Shown here piece after piece: positions 35,901 through 47,766 of a stretch of 64,000 bases of DNA (positions are counted from its first letter, which is position 1; each line of letters begins with the position of its first letter). A model generated the notes under the pieces. The model had not been told where the DNA came from, searched no databases, and saw only the letters and a program-made list of their open reading frames with translations. This DNA is from Liolophura sinensis (taxonomy: Eukaryota; Mollusca; Polyplacophora; Chitonida; Chitonidae). Position numbers and translations under genes: made by a program. The DNA lies in the NCBI RefSeq assembly GCF_032854445.1, contig NC_088303.1, positions 10,795,501 to 10,859,500 of the forward strand. The letters are read 5' to 3'.

Positions 35901-38900
35901 CGAGAATAATGAGAGCAGGGCAATCTAGAAATTCCCTCTTCAAGATGTCCCAGGACCGGACTGAACCTCCATGTACATGTGTACCTCATGAACCTTCATG
36001 TACATGTGTACCTCATGAACCTTCATGTACACATGTATACCTCATGTGCCAGCACCTGGGAGCTGCATGGCTAAGCAATGAGTCAGGTTTCATTCCCTGT
36101 CCAGTTAATATGCCTTTCTGGAAACCAACATGTACCATATAACAGCCCTCATTCACTGTTAGATTGTTACATGAACATACTACATGTGACTAGACATGGT
36201 ACTGCATGCCCATGGAATGATAGCCTAGAGGCGAGGGGATGATGAAGCAGGGGAACACCCAACATGAAACACCTTAGTGCTGGCTAACAGAGCAAAATGG
36301 ATACATGTAAGTGAACTGACCGACAGTGTGGCATGTGGCCTGATGTCTCCTGAGGTAGAACTCACAGGTAAACACGTTAATGCTGGCGAACAGGACAAAG
36401 TGTGTGAGTGAAGTGACCAACAGTGCAGTATGTGGACAGGTGTCCCCTGCGGTAGAACTCACAGGTAAACACCTTAACACTGGCTAACAAAACAAAATGT
36501 GTGAGTGAACTGACCGACAGTGCCATGAGTGGACAGGTGTCTCCTGAGGTATCGTTCACAGGTAAACACTTTCATACAGGTGGGGCACGGGTAGTGATGA
36601 GAGGCTGTGGACAGGTGATGGTCCAAAGCTTCAGGACTGGAATACTTGTTCAGACATTTCGTACACTGGTAATATCTGAAAGTAAATGTACATTGGTTAA
36701 GTAGAGACATATACCATTACACAACTGTCCACATGGGTCCCAGCTTTGAAACCCCCTTCATGTATCTCAATGATACCTTGTCCATATTCTGTACTGATCT
36801 TGTTTTAGTAATCCGATATTAGCACAGAAACCACAAATTTTCATCTGCATCACATAAACCTAATATTAATCCTATAACAGTAAAGATATGGCTTCCATCT
36901 TGTCCACAAGATTCTCTACCTGCCATGTTGACTGATTTTATCTCACGCATTATATTGCCATAAAATCTACATGCTTAATTTAAATGGTTCCAGTTGAAAT
37001 AGAAATGTCCTTATTTCATTTATCTGACTGGTGTTTTACGCCTTCCTCAAGAATATATCACTTATACGATGGCGGCCTTCATTATGGTGGGAAAAAAAGA
37101 GCAGAGCCTGGGAAAAACACACTACCATCTGCAGCTTGCTGCAGACCTTCCCATGTACAACTGGAGAGGAAGCAGACATGAGCTGGACTTGAAATCACAG
37201 CAACCACATTGGTGAGAGGCTCCTGGGTCATTACACAGCACCAGCATCCTTACCACCTTGCCCACGGACGCCCCAAAAAAGAAATGTAATTTAGTACATA
37301 ATATGCCCAGGTATGAAACTTGAAAACATTATTTGAAACAGTATATGAAACCTGGTGAAACACTGACCTTGGTGCAGAGAGCCTGGTTTGGCTGGGGTAG
37401 AGACTGTGGGAGTACTGGTGGACCCCTAGCTCATATAGGGACGGGAAGGTTTTATTACACAGGTGACATCTGTAAGACATGCCATCCTCGTGGGTCTTGA
37501 TGTGCTCTAAGAACATGTCCAGACTTTTGAACATGGAACCACATGTCTTCAGCACACATTTGTACACCTGTCAGACACAAAATTGTAATTAACTGTTCTG
37601 TGTGTTAGATCAGGGTCTCAATACCTGTATACCTGTAAGTCAGAAAAAGTTAGTAGCTATTCTGAATGTTAGATCAAAGATGAGAGGTTAGTTCTGGATG
37701 TTCCATCAAGGTCACACTCCCATCTGCAAGGTTTATCATTACCATTATCAAAATAGACAAACACTATTATAAATATATGTGAATAAAACTAAAAGTTCCT
37801 GTGACACAGTCCTCATTGTCCAGTTTCCCCCAAAAGAAAACATCATCTCAACATGTACACTGTGTATACTGTAATACACCTTGAAAACTCCAAATTTTCT
37901 CCTGTCCATGCCCTTGGTACATTACATAGGTTTACCACCATGCCAGTATCTAACGGGTGTGGAAAATACATGTACAAGAGCTGTCTAGTCTATGACACCA
38001 AAACATACATATGCTGTCTGTTTTAAAATAAGGTAAAATATCCTGGACAGTCAAACAATTGATGCAAACACAAATTCATGTTTGCTTCCTCAGCCTTACC
38101 TGTTCATCTTTGTGTAAGACCATATGTGACTTGAGCTGAAAGTAGGTTTTGAACTTCTCCGGGCAGTACTGACACAGGTAAGAGTTATCCACACTGACGT
38201 TCATCTGACCGTTAGCATCTGTTGTTGACCCAATATTCAACTACAAACAAGAAAAAAAAATCACATATATTTACCAGTTAGACTAGGTACCAAAATCTGC
38301 ATGTACATGTAGCAGGGTGACCGACTCCCTTATTGACAAACAGCTGACAATAGGTTTACCACAGGGAAGTAAATGCAGCTGTGCCTGGCATGACGGGCTG
38401 AGGTCTATGATATCACCTACCTCTGGTTATTTACTGATTGATATTACCTAATACTTAAACTGGTAACAAGATACAGAATGGCCTACTTCTGCATAATTAG
38501 TTGCATACACGTAGTTAGTTGATGCTATCTTTTTTTATTCGAGGCCCTAGGTTGCACGCGCACATTATGTGTGACACTGGTTGCAATTTGAGCATCTTCC
38601 CACGAAGCCACATCTCACTTCTCGTTATAGCTGGCTGAAGAAATATGATGGCTTGCACACTATATCATTCTCGGGGATATGACACACCTGCCTGAATAAA
38701 TTATCACTGACCACTTGACTGAAATATGTAACCCACCTCTCTAACTGGCTGTAGAACATGACTTACTTCCCTACCTTCATGCCGAACCTCTCTCTCTCAG
38801 GCTGTAGAACATGACTTCATACCTCCCTGCGATAGAGTATACTGTAGAACATAACTTACCTGTGTGACTGGCTGTTGAACATGACTTACCTCTCTGTTTG

Positions 38901-41900
38901 GGTGTAGAACATGACTTACCTCTGTGACTGACTGCAGAACATGACTTGCCTCTCTGTTTGGCTGTAGAACATGACTTACCTCTGTGACTGACTGTAAAAC
39001 ATGACTTGCCTCTCTGTTTGGCTGTAGAACATGACTTACCTCTGTGACTGACTGTAGAACACGACTTGCCTCTACAACTGGCTGTAGAACATAACTTACC
39101 TCAACAACAACGTTCATCTGACAGTTAGCATCTGTGGTTGATCCAATATTCATCTAGATGTGGGAAAACAAAAACATGTATTTATCAGCTCCCCAGTATG
39201 ACCTACTTCTGCATAATTAGGTTACACTTTGTTAATTCTTTCTTTTGTATTGGATTGCTGTTCAATGCCATACTAAAGAATTGATCACTTATTTGATGGC
39301 AGGCAATTTCATGTGTGGGGAAGCTGGAGTGCATGGGGAAAAACCATCGACCTTCGAAAAGATCATGTGAAGTACAGTATGACATCCTGGCTAAGTCATG
39401 TTCTGGCTGCAGAACATGACTTACCACTTTGACTGGCTGTAGAACATGACTGAAGTCTCTGTCAGGCTGCAAAACATGACTTACCTCTGTGACTGGCTGC
39501 AGAACATGACTTACCTTTGTGACTGTCTGTATAATATGACTTACACCTTTGACTTGCTGCAGAACATGACTTAGCTCTGTGAATGGCTGCAGAACATGAC
39601 TTACCCTTCTAAATGGCTGTAGAACATGACTATTAATACCTCTCTGACTGGCTGTAGAACCTCTCTGACTGGCTGTAAACATGACTTACCTGTCTGACTT
39701 ACTGAAGAAGATGACTTACCTCTATGACTGGCTAAAGAACATGACTTACCTGTCACGACTGTAGAACATTATTTACCAGGATGTAGAACATGACTGTTCT
39801 CTTCGACTGGCTGTAGAACATGACTTATCATTCTGATTGGCTGTAGAACATGACTTACCCTTCTGATTGGCTGTAGAACATGACTTATCTCTCTGTCTGG
39901 CTATCAGAAAACATGACCTACCACTCTGGTTGGTTGCAGGACATGACTTACCTCTATGACTGACTAAAGAACATGACTTACCCCTCTGACTGGCTGAAGA
40001 ACATGACTTACCCTTCTGAATGGCTCCAAAACATGACTTACCTTTGTGACTGTCTGCATAATATGACTTACCCCTCTGACTTGCTGCAGAACACGACTTA
40101 CCTCTGTGACTGGCTGTATAATATGACTTACATCTTTGACTGGCTGTAGAACATGACTGAAGTCTCTGTCAAGCTGCAAAACATGACTTACCTCTGTGAC
40201 TGAATGCAGAACATGGCTTACCTCTGTGACTGTCTGTATAATATGACTTACCTCTTTGACTTGCTGCAGAACACGACTTACCTCTGTGACTGGCTGTATA
40301 ATATGACTTACATCTTTGACTGGCTGTAGAACATGACTGAAGTCTCTGTCAAGCTGCAAAACATGACTTACCTCTGTGACTGAATGCAGAACATGGCTTA
40401 CCTCTGTGACTGTCTGTATAATATGACTTACCTCTTTGACTTGCTGCAGAACATGACTTACCTCTGTGACTGGCTGTAGAACATGACTGAAGTATATGTC
40501 AGGCTGCAGAACATGACTTAGCTCTGTGAATGGCTGCAGAACATGACTTACCCTTCTAACTGGCTGTAGAACATGACTATTAATACCTCTCTGATTGGCT
40601 GTAGAACACGACTTATCTCTCTGTGTGGCTATCAGAAAACATGACCTACCACTCTGGTTGGTTGCAGGACATCACTTACCTCTATGACTGACTAAAGAAC
40701 ATGACTTACCCCTCTGACTGGCTGAAGAACATGACTTACCTGTCACGACTGTAGAACATGATTTACCTCTCGGTTGGCTGTAGAACATGACCTACCACTC
40801 TGATTGGTTGCAGGACATGACTTACCGCTTTGACTGGCTGTGGTACATGACTTACCCCTTTGATTGGCTGAAGAACATGACTTACCCTTCTGATTGACTG
40901 TAAAACATGACTTTTCTCTCTGTCTGGCTATCAGAAAACATGACCTACCCTTCTGACTGGCTGTACAACAACTTACTTCTCTGACTGGCTGAAGGCTATG
41001 GTCAGGCTCCTGTCCATCACCTGCCATAGTGCTGTTACACTGTGTAATCCCTGACTCTATGTCCTCCACTAACTCTACCAGCTTTGTAGGTTTAGGTAGG
41101 GTAGAGGCGGTTCCTGCTGGCCACACCTAGTGGATGAAAAAAGGTTCAGATATTCAAGATATTGGTACAAGATCTTAAATGTATAAAAATACATCAAATT
41201 ATAGTTTTTTTAAGGCCTCAGCGGTCAGTCCAGAAATTAAGTGCCTCGCAGTAGTGATGTCAATGATGATCTCTCTTAAAAAGAATTCGGGGACCTCCGT
41301 GGCTCAGTTGGTTAGCGCTAGCACAGCCTAATGACCCAGAAGCCTCTCACCAATGTGGTCGCTGTGAGTTCAAGTCCAGCTCATGCTGGCTTCCTCTCCA
41401 GCTGTAAGTGGGAAGGTCTGGCTAAGCCGGCCAGGCAAACCCACACAGTGTCTGAGTATGTTATTGTCTAAACTGTACATACATGTATATATGGCTAGTA
41501 GCCGGCTGACAACAAATCAGGTGCAGTGTATATAAGTGAACAGAGACCAACATAAATTTACACAATATGGAAGACGTCATTGAGTATACAAAAGTATAAG
41601 TTCCAAGCAAAAAAAATCTAAGACCATTTAATGGAGGTGTTTGACAGTGACAGTTCAGAGTATTTTGATTTGGTCTTTTGGGGGAAAGTCAGAGTGCTTC
41701 ATTTTCCTTGTTCATTCTGTGGAAATGTCACATCACATGGAAATCTGAAGAAGCTGAAGCTTAGATAGCTTTTTTTTTGGAAAAAGCTAAAACTGACGCA
41801 ACTAACTATATCTGAACATAGAGAAATATCCATGAATGAATGCGTTGTTTGCTTTAAGAAAATCCTACTGAGAAACAAAATAGGTCCGACTGATCAGTTA

Positions 41901-44011
41901 AATTCACCCGAGGTCAACATTACAGACAGCAAGGTTCACTGGGTTCAGGGCACTTGTAGGTGTTCACTGTGCTCCAAGCAAGATCAATGATGACGTACTT
42001 TCCAAAAAAATCTCACCATTTACGAAATATATGCATAATATAAAGAGGAAATTAACAGGTATAAAAGTACCCCAAAAATGAAAATTATAAAAAAAAAAAA
42101 TTTCTTGGGCGTAATATTCGTTATTTGGCTTAGAAACACAATTTTTGCTTTTGAGTTCGTTTTCATGTATCCTTTAAAGGAAAAGGCCCTTAAAGTTACC
42201 TGGTTCAGAAAGGTAAGGCATATTCTGCACCTAGTTATACAGGTAAATCTACACACCACAAGTTTTCAAGTTTTCAAAAATTCAAAGTGAAAAGCATAGA
42301 AAAAAACAATTTTTAGGATTATTCAAAATCTTGAATCCACCCGATTTCTACTTTAGCATCCAGGCCCAAATTACGAACAGTTACTGCGCTACAGTAAGCT
42401 GAAAAGCTTTCATCACCTGGCTAGAGATGTGTCAAATAGTTTACTTCTTGATCATCGTTACTCATAATGTTACCTTAAAGAAATACAAGACAGGAATTTT
42501 CACACATAAACCTAGACACAATAGTCTACTATTCTTTCTTTACAGATTAACGCGCAGATCAAGCATTCATGATCTCACCTTATGCGTGGTCATGTGCTTC
42601 TTGACATTGGACTTTTGGGCAAAGGCTCGACCACAGACAATGCACTGAAAGGGCTTCTCTCCTGTGTGGCAGCGCACATGCTGTTGCAGATCAAAGTTTT
42701 TGTTGAACAGCTTATTACAGTATTGACAGCGTAATTTCTTCCTTATCTCCTCATTATTTTCCTGCCCCGTTGCAGACTTCCCCTTCTTAGATTTCTGCTG
42801 AGGGCTCACCTCCATATCTGTGCCACTGAGAATCTGCTGATTCAGAGACTGGGCTGTCTTCCTCCCTGCAAATAATTACAAATGATAAGAAATAGTTACC
42901 ATGGATTCATAAAATAAACTTGAGTAATTTCAATACGGATAATGAATGTTTTTTGTCATTTCTTTCCGTCACAGCCAATGTCTTACTAAACTGTTTGACT
43001 TTGGAACTGCATTTAAAATTATGGCACAAATGCTGCAGCTATGTTTTATACGACCTATGAGGATTCAAATCATGATAAAATTGAACAATATTTTTATAAG
43101 GAGTCCACAGATGAACAACAGTATTATCAACTAAAATAAAAAGATGCAGCACATTGTCTTGCAAAATAAAACTTGGATAATTATTGTTTATACCATTCAT
43201 TCTTTAAACTAAAACTATCAAAGCATGCACCTGCTTTAGTTGGGCTAGTTTTAGGCTGTGGTGACTTGTCCAGTGGGGATAAAGTAACTTGCTGGTGATG
43301 GGCCTGGACTTGAATCTGATTGGCTGGCACAGCACTTGTAAAAGCCGAGCCATTTGAGGAGAAGGTTGTCGAGGTAACTGGGCTGTAAATGGTGACGCTG
43401 TTGGCAGATGAACCCCTTGGGGTGAGGGCACCCACTTGAGACAGGAAGGGGTTGCCCTGTACAGTTGTAGCCTGCTGCGCTGTCGGGAAAGTCTGCAAAG
43501 GGTTTGAGATTAAATAAAAACAAATTCATCAACTATACACAGAGCAGGCATGCAGTCTTTCAAATCAAAACACTCTAATTCTGCAGTCAATTCAAAATAT
43601 CACTAACTTAAAAAATAAACAGGGAAGAACCACAACAATATAAATAATTCCAGTATTAAATCTGAATACAATTTGACACGCCAGTACACTGAAAAGGTAA
43701 GGTCAAATGATTTTTGTGAAGGCCTTTTATAGTTAATCAATTCAACCAATGACGAAATCAAAATTCTGAGTCAATTGCTAAAAAAAAAAAAAAAAGAGGA
43801 CATAAATCTGGTGAATCTGAGGATAGGGAGTCTGAGTTGCTCTTGAAATATGCCAATTACTCACCATTTGTATAGTCTGGGTTTGAAGGTTAGGGTCAAT
43901 GCTTGTAAAAGCCATGATGTCTTCACTAAGCACCATCCCTGGGGTGAGTTGAGTGAGGGTGGACGGGGCAACAGCATTCAGTGTCTGAACAGTCTGAAAT
44001 GACACATGGTA

Positions 44012-44056
<45 letters not shown>

Positions 44057-47000
44057 TGTTTGTTTTATTAGAGTTTTTATTTAATTTTTTTTCTTCTTTT
44101 TTTTCCAACTTATTTTTTTATTATCTTTTCTTCATGAGTGAGGGAGTCCAGAGTGCAAAAAAGACTGCCTTATGCCAGGTACCAAACAAAGCTCTTGACT
44201 TCAACCCACGTTCAAAGCAGCAAAAGCAGCAGGAGCATGGCCTAATAATATTTTAAAGGTTGATAATATTTTTATCACAACCTTGTTAACATATTACAAC
44301 ACTTTTTATTTGCCAGTAAAGTTAACATCATTATGACTTGGTAATAACTGTGTCATGTTGTTCTGTTTTGTGTGCGATGCATTAAATGACAGGTTATATG
44401 TGATCAGAAGTATTCTTGCAATTGTATAATTTGTTCAAAACATAAAATCACTTTTTTTGGAAACATCAGCGTGACAATGCTTGCAAAATAAGGGGAGATA
44501 ACCCATTGGCATTTTAGGTAAAACATTGATACAGCAGATTTACATAAAACAAATATTATTTTAGTACACTCACAAGAAAAGCTACTACATTACATTTATG
44601 TATGTCACAGGGACAGAAGAATGTAGATCACAACAATCACTTTGCTTGTGATGAAGGCTTTGCAACAACCTGCCATGGTTGTTGCATGGTGGTGGTAAAG
44701 GCTGTGGGGTTTGGCACTAACCTGTCATGGTTACTGTATGGTGGTGGTAAAGGCTGTGGGGTTTGGCACTAACCTGTCATGATTATTGTATTGTGGTGGT
44801 AAAGGCTGTGGGGTTTGACACTAACCTGTCATGGTTATTGTATGGTGGTGGTAAAGGCTGTGGGGTTGACACTAACCTGCTGTGGTTATTGTATGGTGGT
44901 GTTAAAGGCTGTGGGGTTGACACTAACCTGGTTATTGTATGGTGGTGGTGGGGTTGACATTAAAACCTGTTGTGGTTGTTATATGGTGGTAAAGGCCATG
45001 GGGTCCGGCACTAACCTGTCTTTGTTGTTGTATGGTGGTGGTAAAGGCTGTGGGGTTGGTACTGACAACAGTCTGCTGAGGCACAGGTCTCAGGGTGGCT
45101 GGTGGAGTACAGCGCCCTTGTTTGTGAGAAATGAAGGACGGCAGAGAGGTAAACTGCTTCTTGCACTTCCCACACTGGAACAGGTCTTCTTCTTCTGCTA
45201 CAAGATGAGGTCAGGAAAACAGTTACTACCTTACCACATATGACACCATATTGCTCTAACACTCTTCCAAGGGAGAGAATCTTTTCCATCTTTTCAAATA
45301 TAATAGACAAACTTTCAGTGCAATTTATGTACATTTGTAATCGGTGGTGATGGATTGGCCAGTTTCAGGGCTTCAAAAAAATAAAATTTTATCAATCAAC
45401 ACAGATTAATGCCTTCAGAATATGCTTGAACAATTACCGTAGATAACTTAAAAATCCCAATTTCTTTATTTATTTATTTATTTACTTGATTGGTGTTTTA
45501 CGCTGTACTCAAGAATATTTCACTTATATGACGGCGACAAGCATTATGGTGGGAGGAAACCGGGCAGAGCCCAGGGGAAACCCACGACCATCTGCAAGGT
45601 TGCTGGACTTGAACTCACAGCGACCGCATTGGTGAGAGACTCCTGGGTCATTACGCTGCGCTAGCGCGCTAACTGACTGAGCCACGGAGGCTCCAAAATC
45701 CAAATTTCCCTTAAAATCAGCTGAAATACACTGTTGAGCTGACCCTGCACTCCAGACAGTATATGTGATGAAATATCTGAGCGACAAACCAAAACCTGAC
45801 TGGAGAGCAGAACTACCCGGTGGTAAGGAATACAACATGTAAAAATCTGAAAGATTTTTCAATAAATGAACTCAATAACTCTAAATTGCTGAATTTATAA
45901 AAACTCAATCCTATCTAAACCCACATTCACTAATTCTGATTTGTTGCATTCACTTAACAATTGCAACAAACTGCACTATGTCAAAAATTTGGCAGACTTT
46001 TATCAAGTTAACAAATTTGTAACATTTTACTTACAGTTACATGTAGGAAAATATTTACCCTCGATGACCTGAAATTTGACCATGACTAAGTTGTTCATTT
46101 TTCCGGATTCTGGGAGTTCTACTGATTTTAGAAAGGTGCTCTGAGAGGAGTTTGTCAGGTAGGATGATATCATACTAGGAAAATGAAAATTTTAGCAGTG
46201 GTCAGAAGTAATATCTCATGACATATTTTCCTCCAAAAATGCTTTTATGTGGGCAAATTTTTTGAAGTATTTCACATTTTCTATGGCTTATGGGCTAAAA
46301 ATTTACAAATGGTTCAAAAAACCTGTACAACTTACCTTGTTGGGTCGCCTCGGCCACATTTTGTGAGTCAAGAAGGGACTGAACCACAAGAGCTGCCTGG
46401 TTATCCACTGACACTCCCCCTGTAAGATTTCCACTATAAACAATTAGCCCTGCCTGACAACCAGTGTAGGGTTTATGGATACTCGGACAGAGCAATACCA
46501 GCTTTTCTGTTACCCCACATGGATCAATCTTTACCTGGCCTCCATTCTGGCTCAAGTCTTCATCCTTTAATGTACATGTAGTATTAGGACATTAAACAAG
46601 GCCAGCAAAATGGCACTCAAATGAGAAATTAACCCGACTGTTGTTGTTCATGTGTAAGTAAGAAAATGTTGAGAATGACATAAATAAATATTACAGCAAT
46701 CCGAGTTAAGGGTGGAGGACAACCTCCACTATGCCATTTTGAAAACCCTCCAGACTAAATACTGAAGACTAAACAAAAAAAAAAAAACAACAAAAAAACA
46801 TGGAAACCTACATGTATGTGTAGCCTAATTAAGTAGGCCTACCTATACACAAATGAATAAAAAAAAACAGACACAGTAAGTATGTCACTGGTTCCATGAA
46901 GATTTGGTTCACATCAAGTGCATGCAGGAATATTTACTACCCTAAAGATCCAAACAATGCTTTTTATCTGTCAGTGACATATACCCGCCGTGTGGCTTCA

Positions 47001-47712
47001 GCAAACTTTAGTTGGTTTTGCTACGTTCGACCGTAGCTTACAACAGCGTGCTGTCACGACACATACCACTGTTAGCTGCATTGTGTGATTAAGGTAGGGT
47101 ACCGGTGATCTAAACATATACATCTTGCATATTCTTGTTGAATGTGCATGTGAGCTGTCACTAACAACCAAACAGAGGTAAACGGCTCATGTATTTGTAT
47201 TCGGCGCAGCTTCATGTTCTCTATGATTACTGCATCCACTGTCATGACTACGCAAAGCTGTTTCTTGACATTTGCCCTCACATGTGGGTTGGGAACACGC
47301 GCTGCAGCCGATCGTTTGTTTAGGCCATTCCAAGTATTTCGGCAACACCCTTTACAGGCTGTTACCATCATAGGTAACAAAAACCCACTGCATCAAATAT
47401 GCTTACTAACAATTACCATGGCGACAATTTTTAACCGAATTTCAACAATGATGGAGCCGAGTCTCAGGAAAAACTATGAAAAACGTGTATTTTGAGCGTT
47501 TGAATTTGCAAAAGTCGGAAGAAATGTCCAACATGGCGGACTTTTGTCGGGGAGGCAAAGTGTCGGTGTAACAGCCAAAAATAAAGCAATCTTCAAGGCT
47601 GTTTTTACATTGTGTGTCACTTCACTGCGGTCTTGGGCATCTAGAATACCCATAGTTTGATATGGCCGAGCTCTCACTGACCTGCTAGTGCATCAAATAT
47701 GGTTTGGGCCAT
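32998..47712 (-). CDS. ZNF341: C2H2 zinc-finger transcription factor, ZNF341 orthologue
   Basis: Twelve minus-strand exons, every phase fitting, 1067 aa: 47682-47712, 46336-46419, 45016-45197, 43865-43993, 43231-43492, 42579-42865, 40977-41126, 38100-38240, 37368-37567, 36515-36675, 35081-35281, 32998-34373 (TGA at 32998-33000). Exon 1 has 31 coding bases ([11 protein letters not shown]), joined to [16 protein letters not shown] as in vertebrate ZNF341. Exon 3 has the first finger ([14 protein letters not shown]). Exon 4 carries [12 protein letters not shown]; exon 6 carries [17 protein letters not shown]. Exons 8-12 hold further fingers, including [15 protein letters not shown] across the 11/12 junction. 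I count 13 fingers, the first and last atypical. After them come AT-hook-like KIGRPRKRM and RRGRPTRR, then a long Ser/Thr/Gln/Val-rich tail, longer than in vertebrates (human about 850 aa). The vertebrate protein activates STAT3/STAT1 transcription; its role here is unknown. Confidence 0.95.
35622..35888 (-). mobile_element. Full-length SINE
   Basis: Reverse copy with (TTTA)n tail, complete body and tRNA-like head ending cgacagagccacggaggccc. In ZNF341 intron 10. Confidence 0.93.
36274..36514 (-). repeat. 97-bp duplications of the ZNF341 exon 10 end and donor
   Basis: Two copies of the exon 10 3' end (VFTCE..., part of a zinc finger) with its following intron sequence lie inside intron 10, head to tail with the real exon. 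The shared aggtaaac occurs at 36366, 36463 and 36560, so the period is exactly 97 bp. The real donor is GTCAGT; the nearer copy has GTCACT and the farther one GTCAGT. Confidence 0.9.
37011..37274 (-). mobile_element. Full-length SINE, diverged
   Basis: Reverse copy, complete from tctgactggtgttttacgcc to the head (cttgcccacggacgcccc). In ZNF341 intron 9. Confidence 0.88.
38739..39099 (-). repeat. 30-bp splice-donor minisatellite, left block
   Basis: About 12 units of the 30-bp repeat (minus strand: gtaagtcatgttctacagcc plus agtcacagag). It abuts the duplicated mini-exon at 39100-39153. Confidence 0.93.
39100..39153 (-). CDS. ZNF341: Duplicated 54-bp mini-exon of ZNF341 (alternative exon candidate)
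   Basis: Copy of the first 54 bp of exon 8 ([18 protein letters not shown] against [18 protein letters not shown]), with its own acceptor (cccacatctag) and a donor GAG|gtaagt supplied by the 30-bp array. It is phase 0 at both ends, so inclusion between exons 7 and 8 would add 18 residues in frame. Upstream intron sequence (cctacttctgcataattag) was copied with it. Whether it is spliced in is unknown. Confidence 0.5.
39234..39362 (-). mobile_element. SINE fragment, strongly diverged
   Basis: Weak similarity to the SINE body in reverse orientation (ttggattgctgttcaatgcc, atgtgtggggaagctggag). It separates the two blocks of the 30-bp array. Confidence 0.4.
39395..40976 (-). repeat. 30-bp splice-donor minisatellite, main block
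   Basis: About 50 units running without a break from the authentic exon 7 donor. On the minus strand the unit is cagccagtcagagaggtaag plus tcatgttcta. It matches the exon 7 end (CAGCCAGTCAGAGAA) plus the intron start (gtaagttgttgta). With the left block, roughly three dozen units keep a perfect GTAAGT. Most also have ctacag or ctgcag before the exon-like part. Confidence 0.96.
41289..41420 (+). mobile_element. SINE head without 3' half
   Basis: Forward copy of the tRNA-like head (ggggacctccgtggctcagt, gtgagttcaagtccagctca), ending after gtaagtgggaaggtctg. The 3' body and tail are absent, unlike the usual 5' truncation. Confidence 0.85.
44016..44055. repeat. (TA)n microsatellite
   Basis: About 19 TA dinucleotides in ZNF341 intron 3, close to the exon 4 acceptor. 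Confidence 0.95.
44650..45060 (-). repeat. 51/52-bp minisatellite from the ZNF341 exon 3 donor
   Basis: About eight units whose rightmost copy is the true exon 3 end and donor (minus strand CAG|gttagtg at 45010-45018). Actaacctg recurs at 44716, 44768, 44820, 44871 and 44922, each a copy of the donor. Two other units lost it. Confidence 0.93.
45464..45694 (-). mobile_element. SINE with internal deletion
   Basis: Reverse copy with tail, body and complete head (tgactgagccacggaggctc). The region around the pre-head body is shortened. In ZNF341 intron 2. Confidence 0.9.
46059..46174 (-). other. Possible alternative first exon of ZNF341
   Basis: A minus-strand segment with acceptor ttcctag, an ATG at 46173-46171, an open frame ([20 protein letters not shown]...) and a phase-1 donor GAGG|gtaaat that fits exon 3 exactly. 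As an internal exon after exon 2 it would hit a stop at once, so it could only act as an alternative start. Weak evidence. Confidence 0.25.
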
Positions 47713-47758
47713 ATTTTCAGAAACTTTTGACTTCTTCTCAACCGGGGAACAGCGGCGG

Positions 47759-47766
47759 TGACGTCA
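47759..47766 (-). promoter_or_regulatory. CRE-like palindrome at the ZNF341 promoter
   Basis: Perfect TGACGTCA 47 bp upstream of the ZNF341 start codon, the classic CREB/ATF site, often near CpG-type start sites. Function is inferred from position. Confidence 0.45.

Noticed and set aside
39203-40359. Minus-strand frames coding [10 protein letters not shown] repeats as an independent protein
   Set aside because: They are translations of the 30-bp splice-donor array inside a ZNF341 intron. In-frame retention is possible but there is no separate gene.
38739-40976. CRISPR array
   Set aside because: The repeats are contiguous without unique spacers, in an animal intron, and derive from an exon junction.
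44763-45243. Plus-strand frames ([15 protein letters not shown] repeats)
   Set aside because: Opposite strand of the 51/52-bp array at ZNF341 exon 3.
47514-47572. ATGTCC...ATGGCGGAC plus-strand start near the ZNF341 promoter
   Set aside because: The frame stops after 15 codons and no plausible donor continues it.
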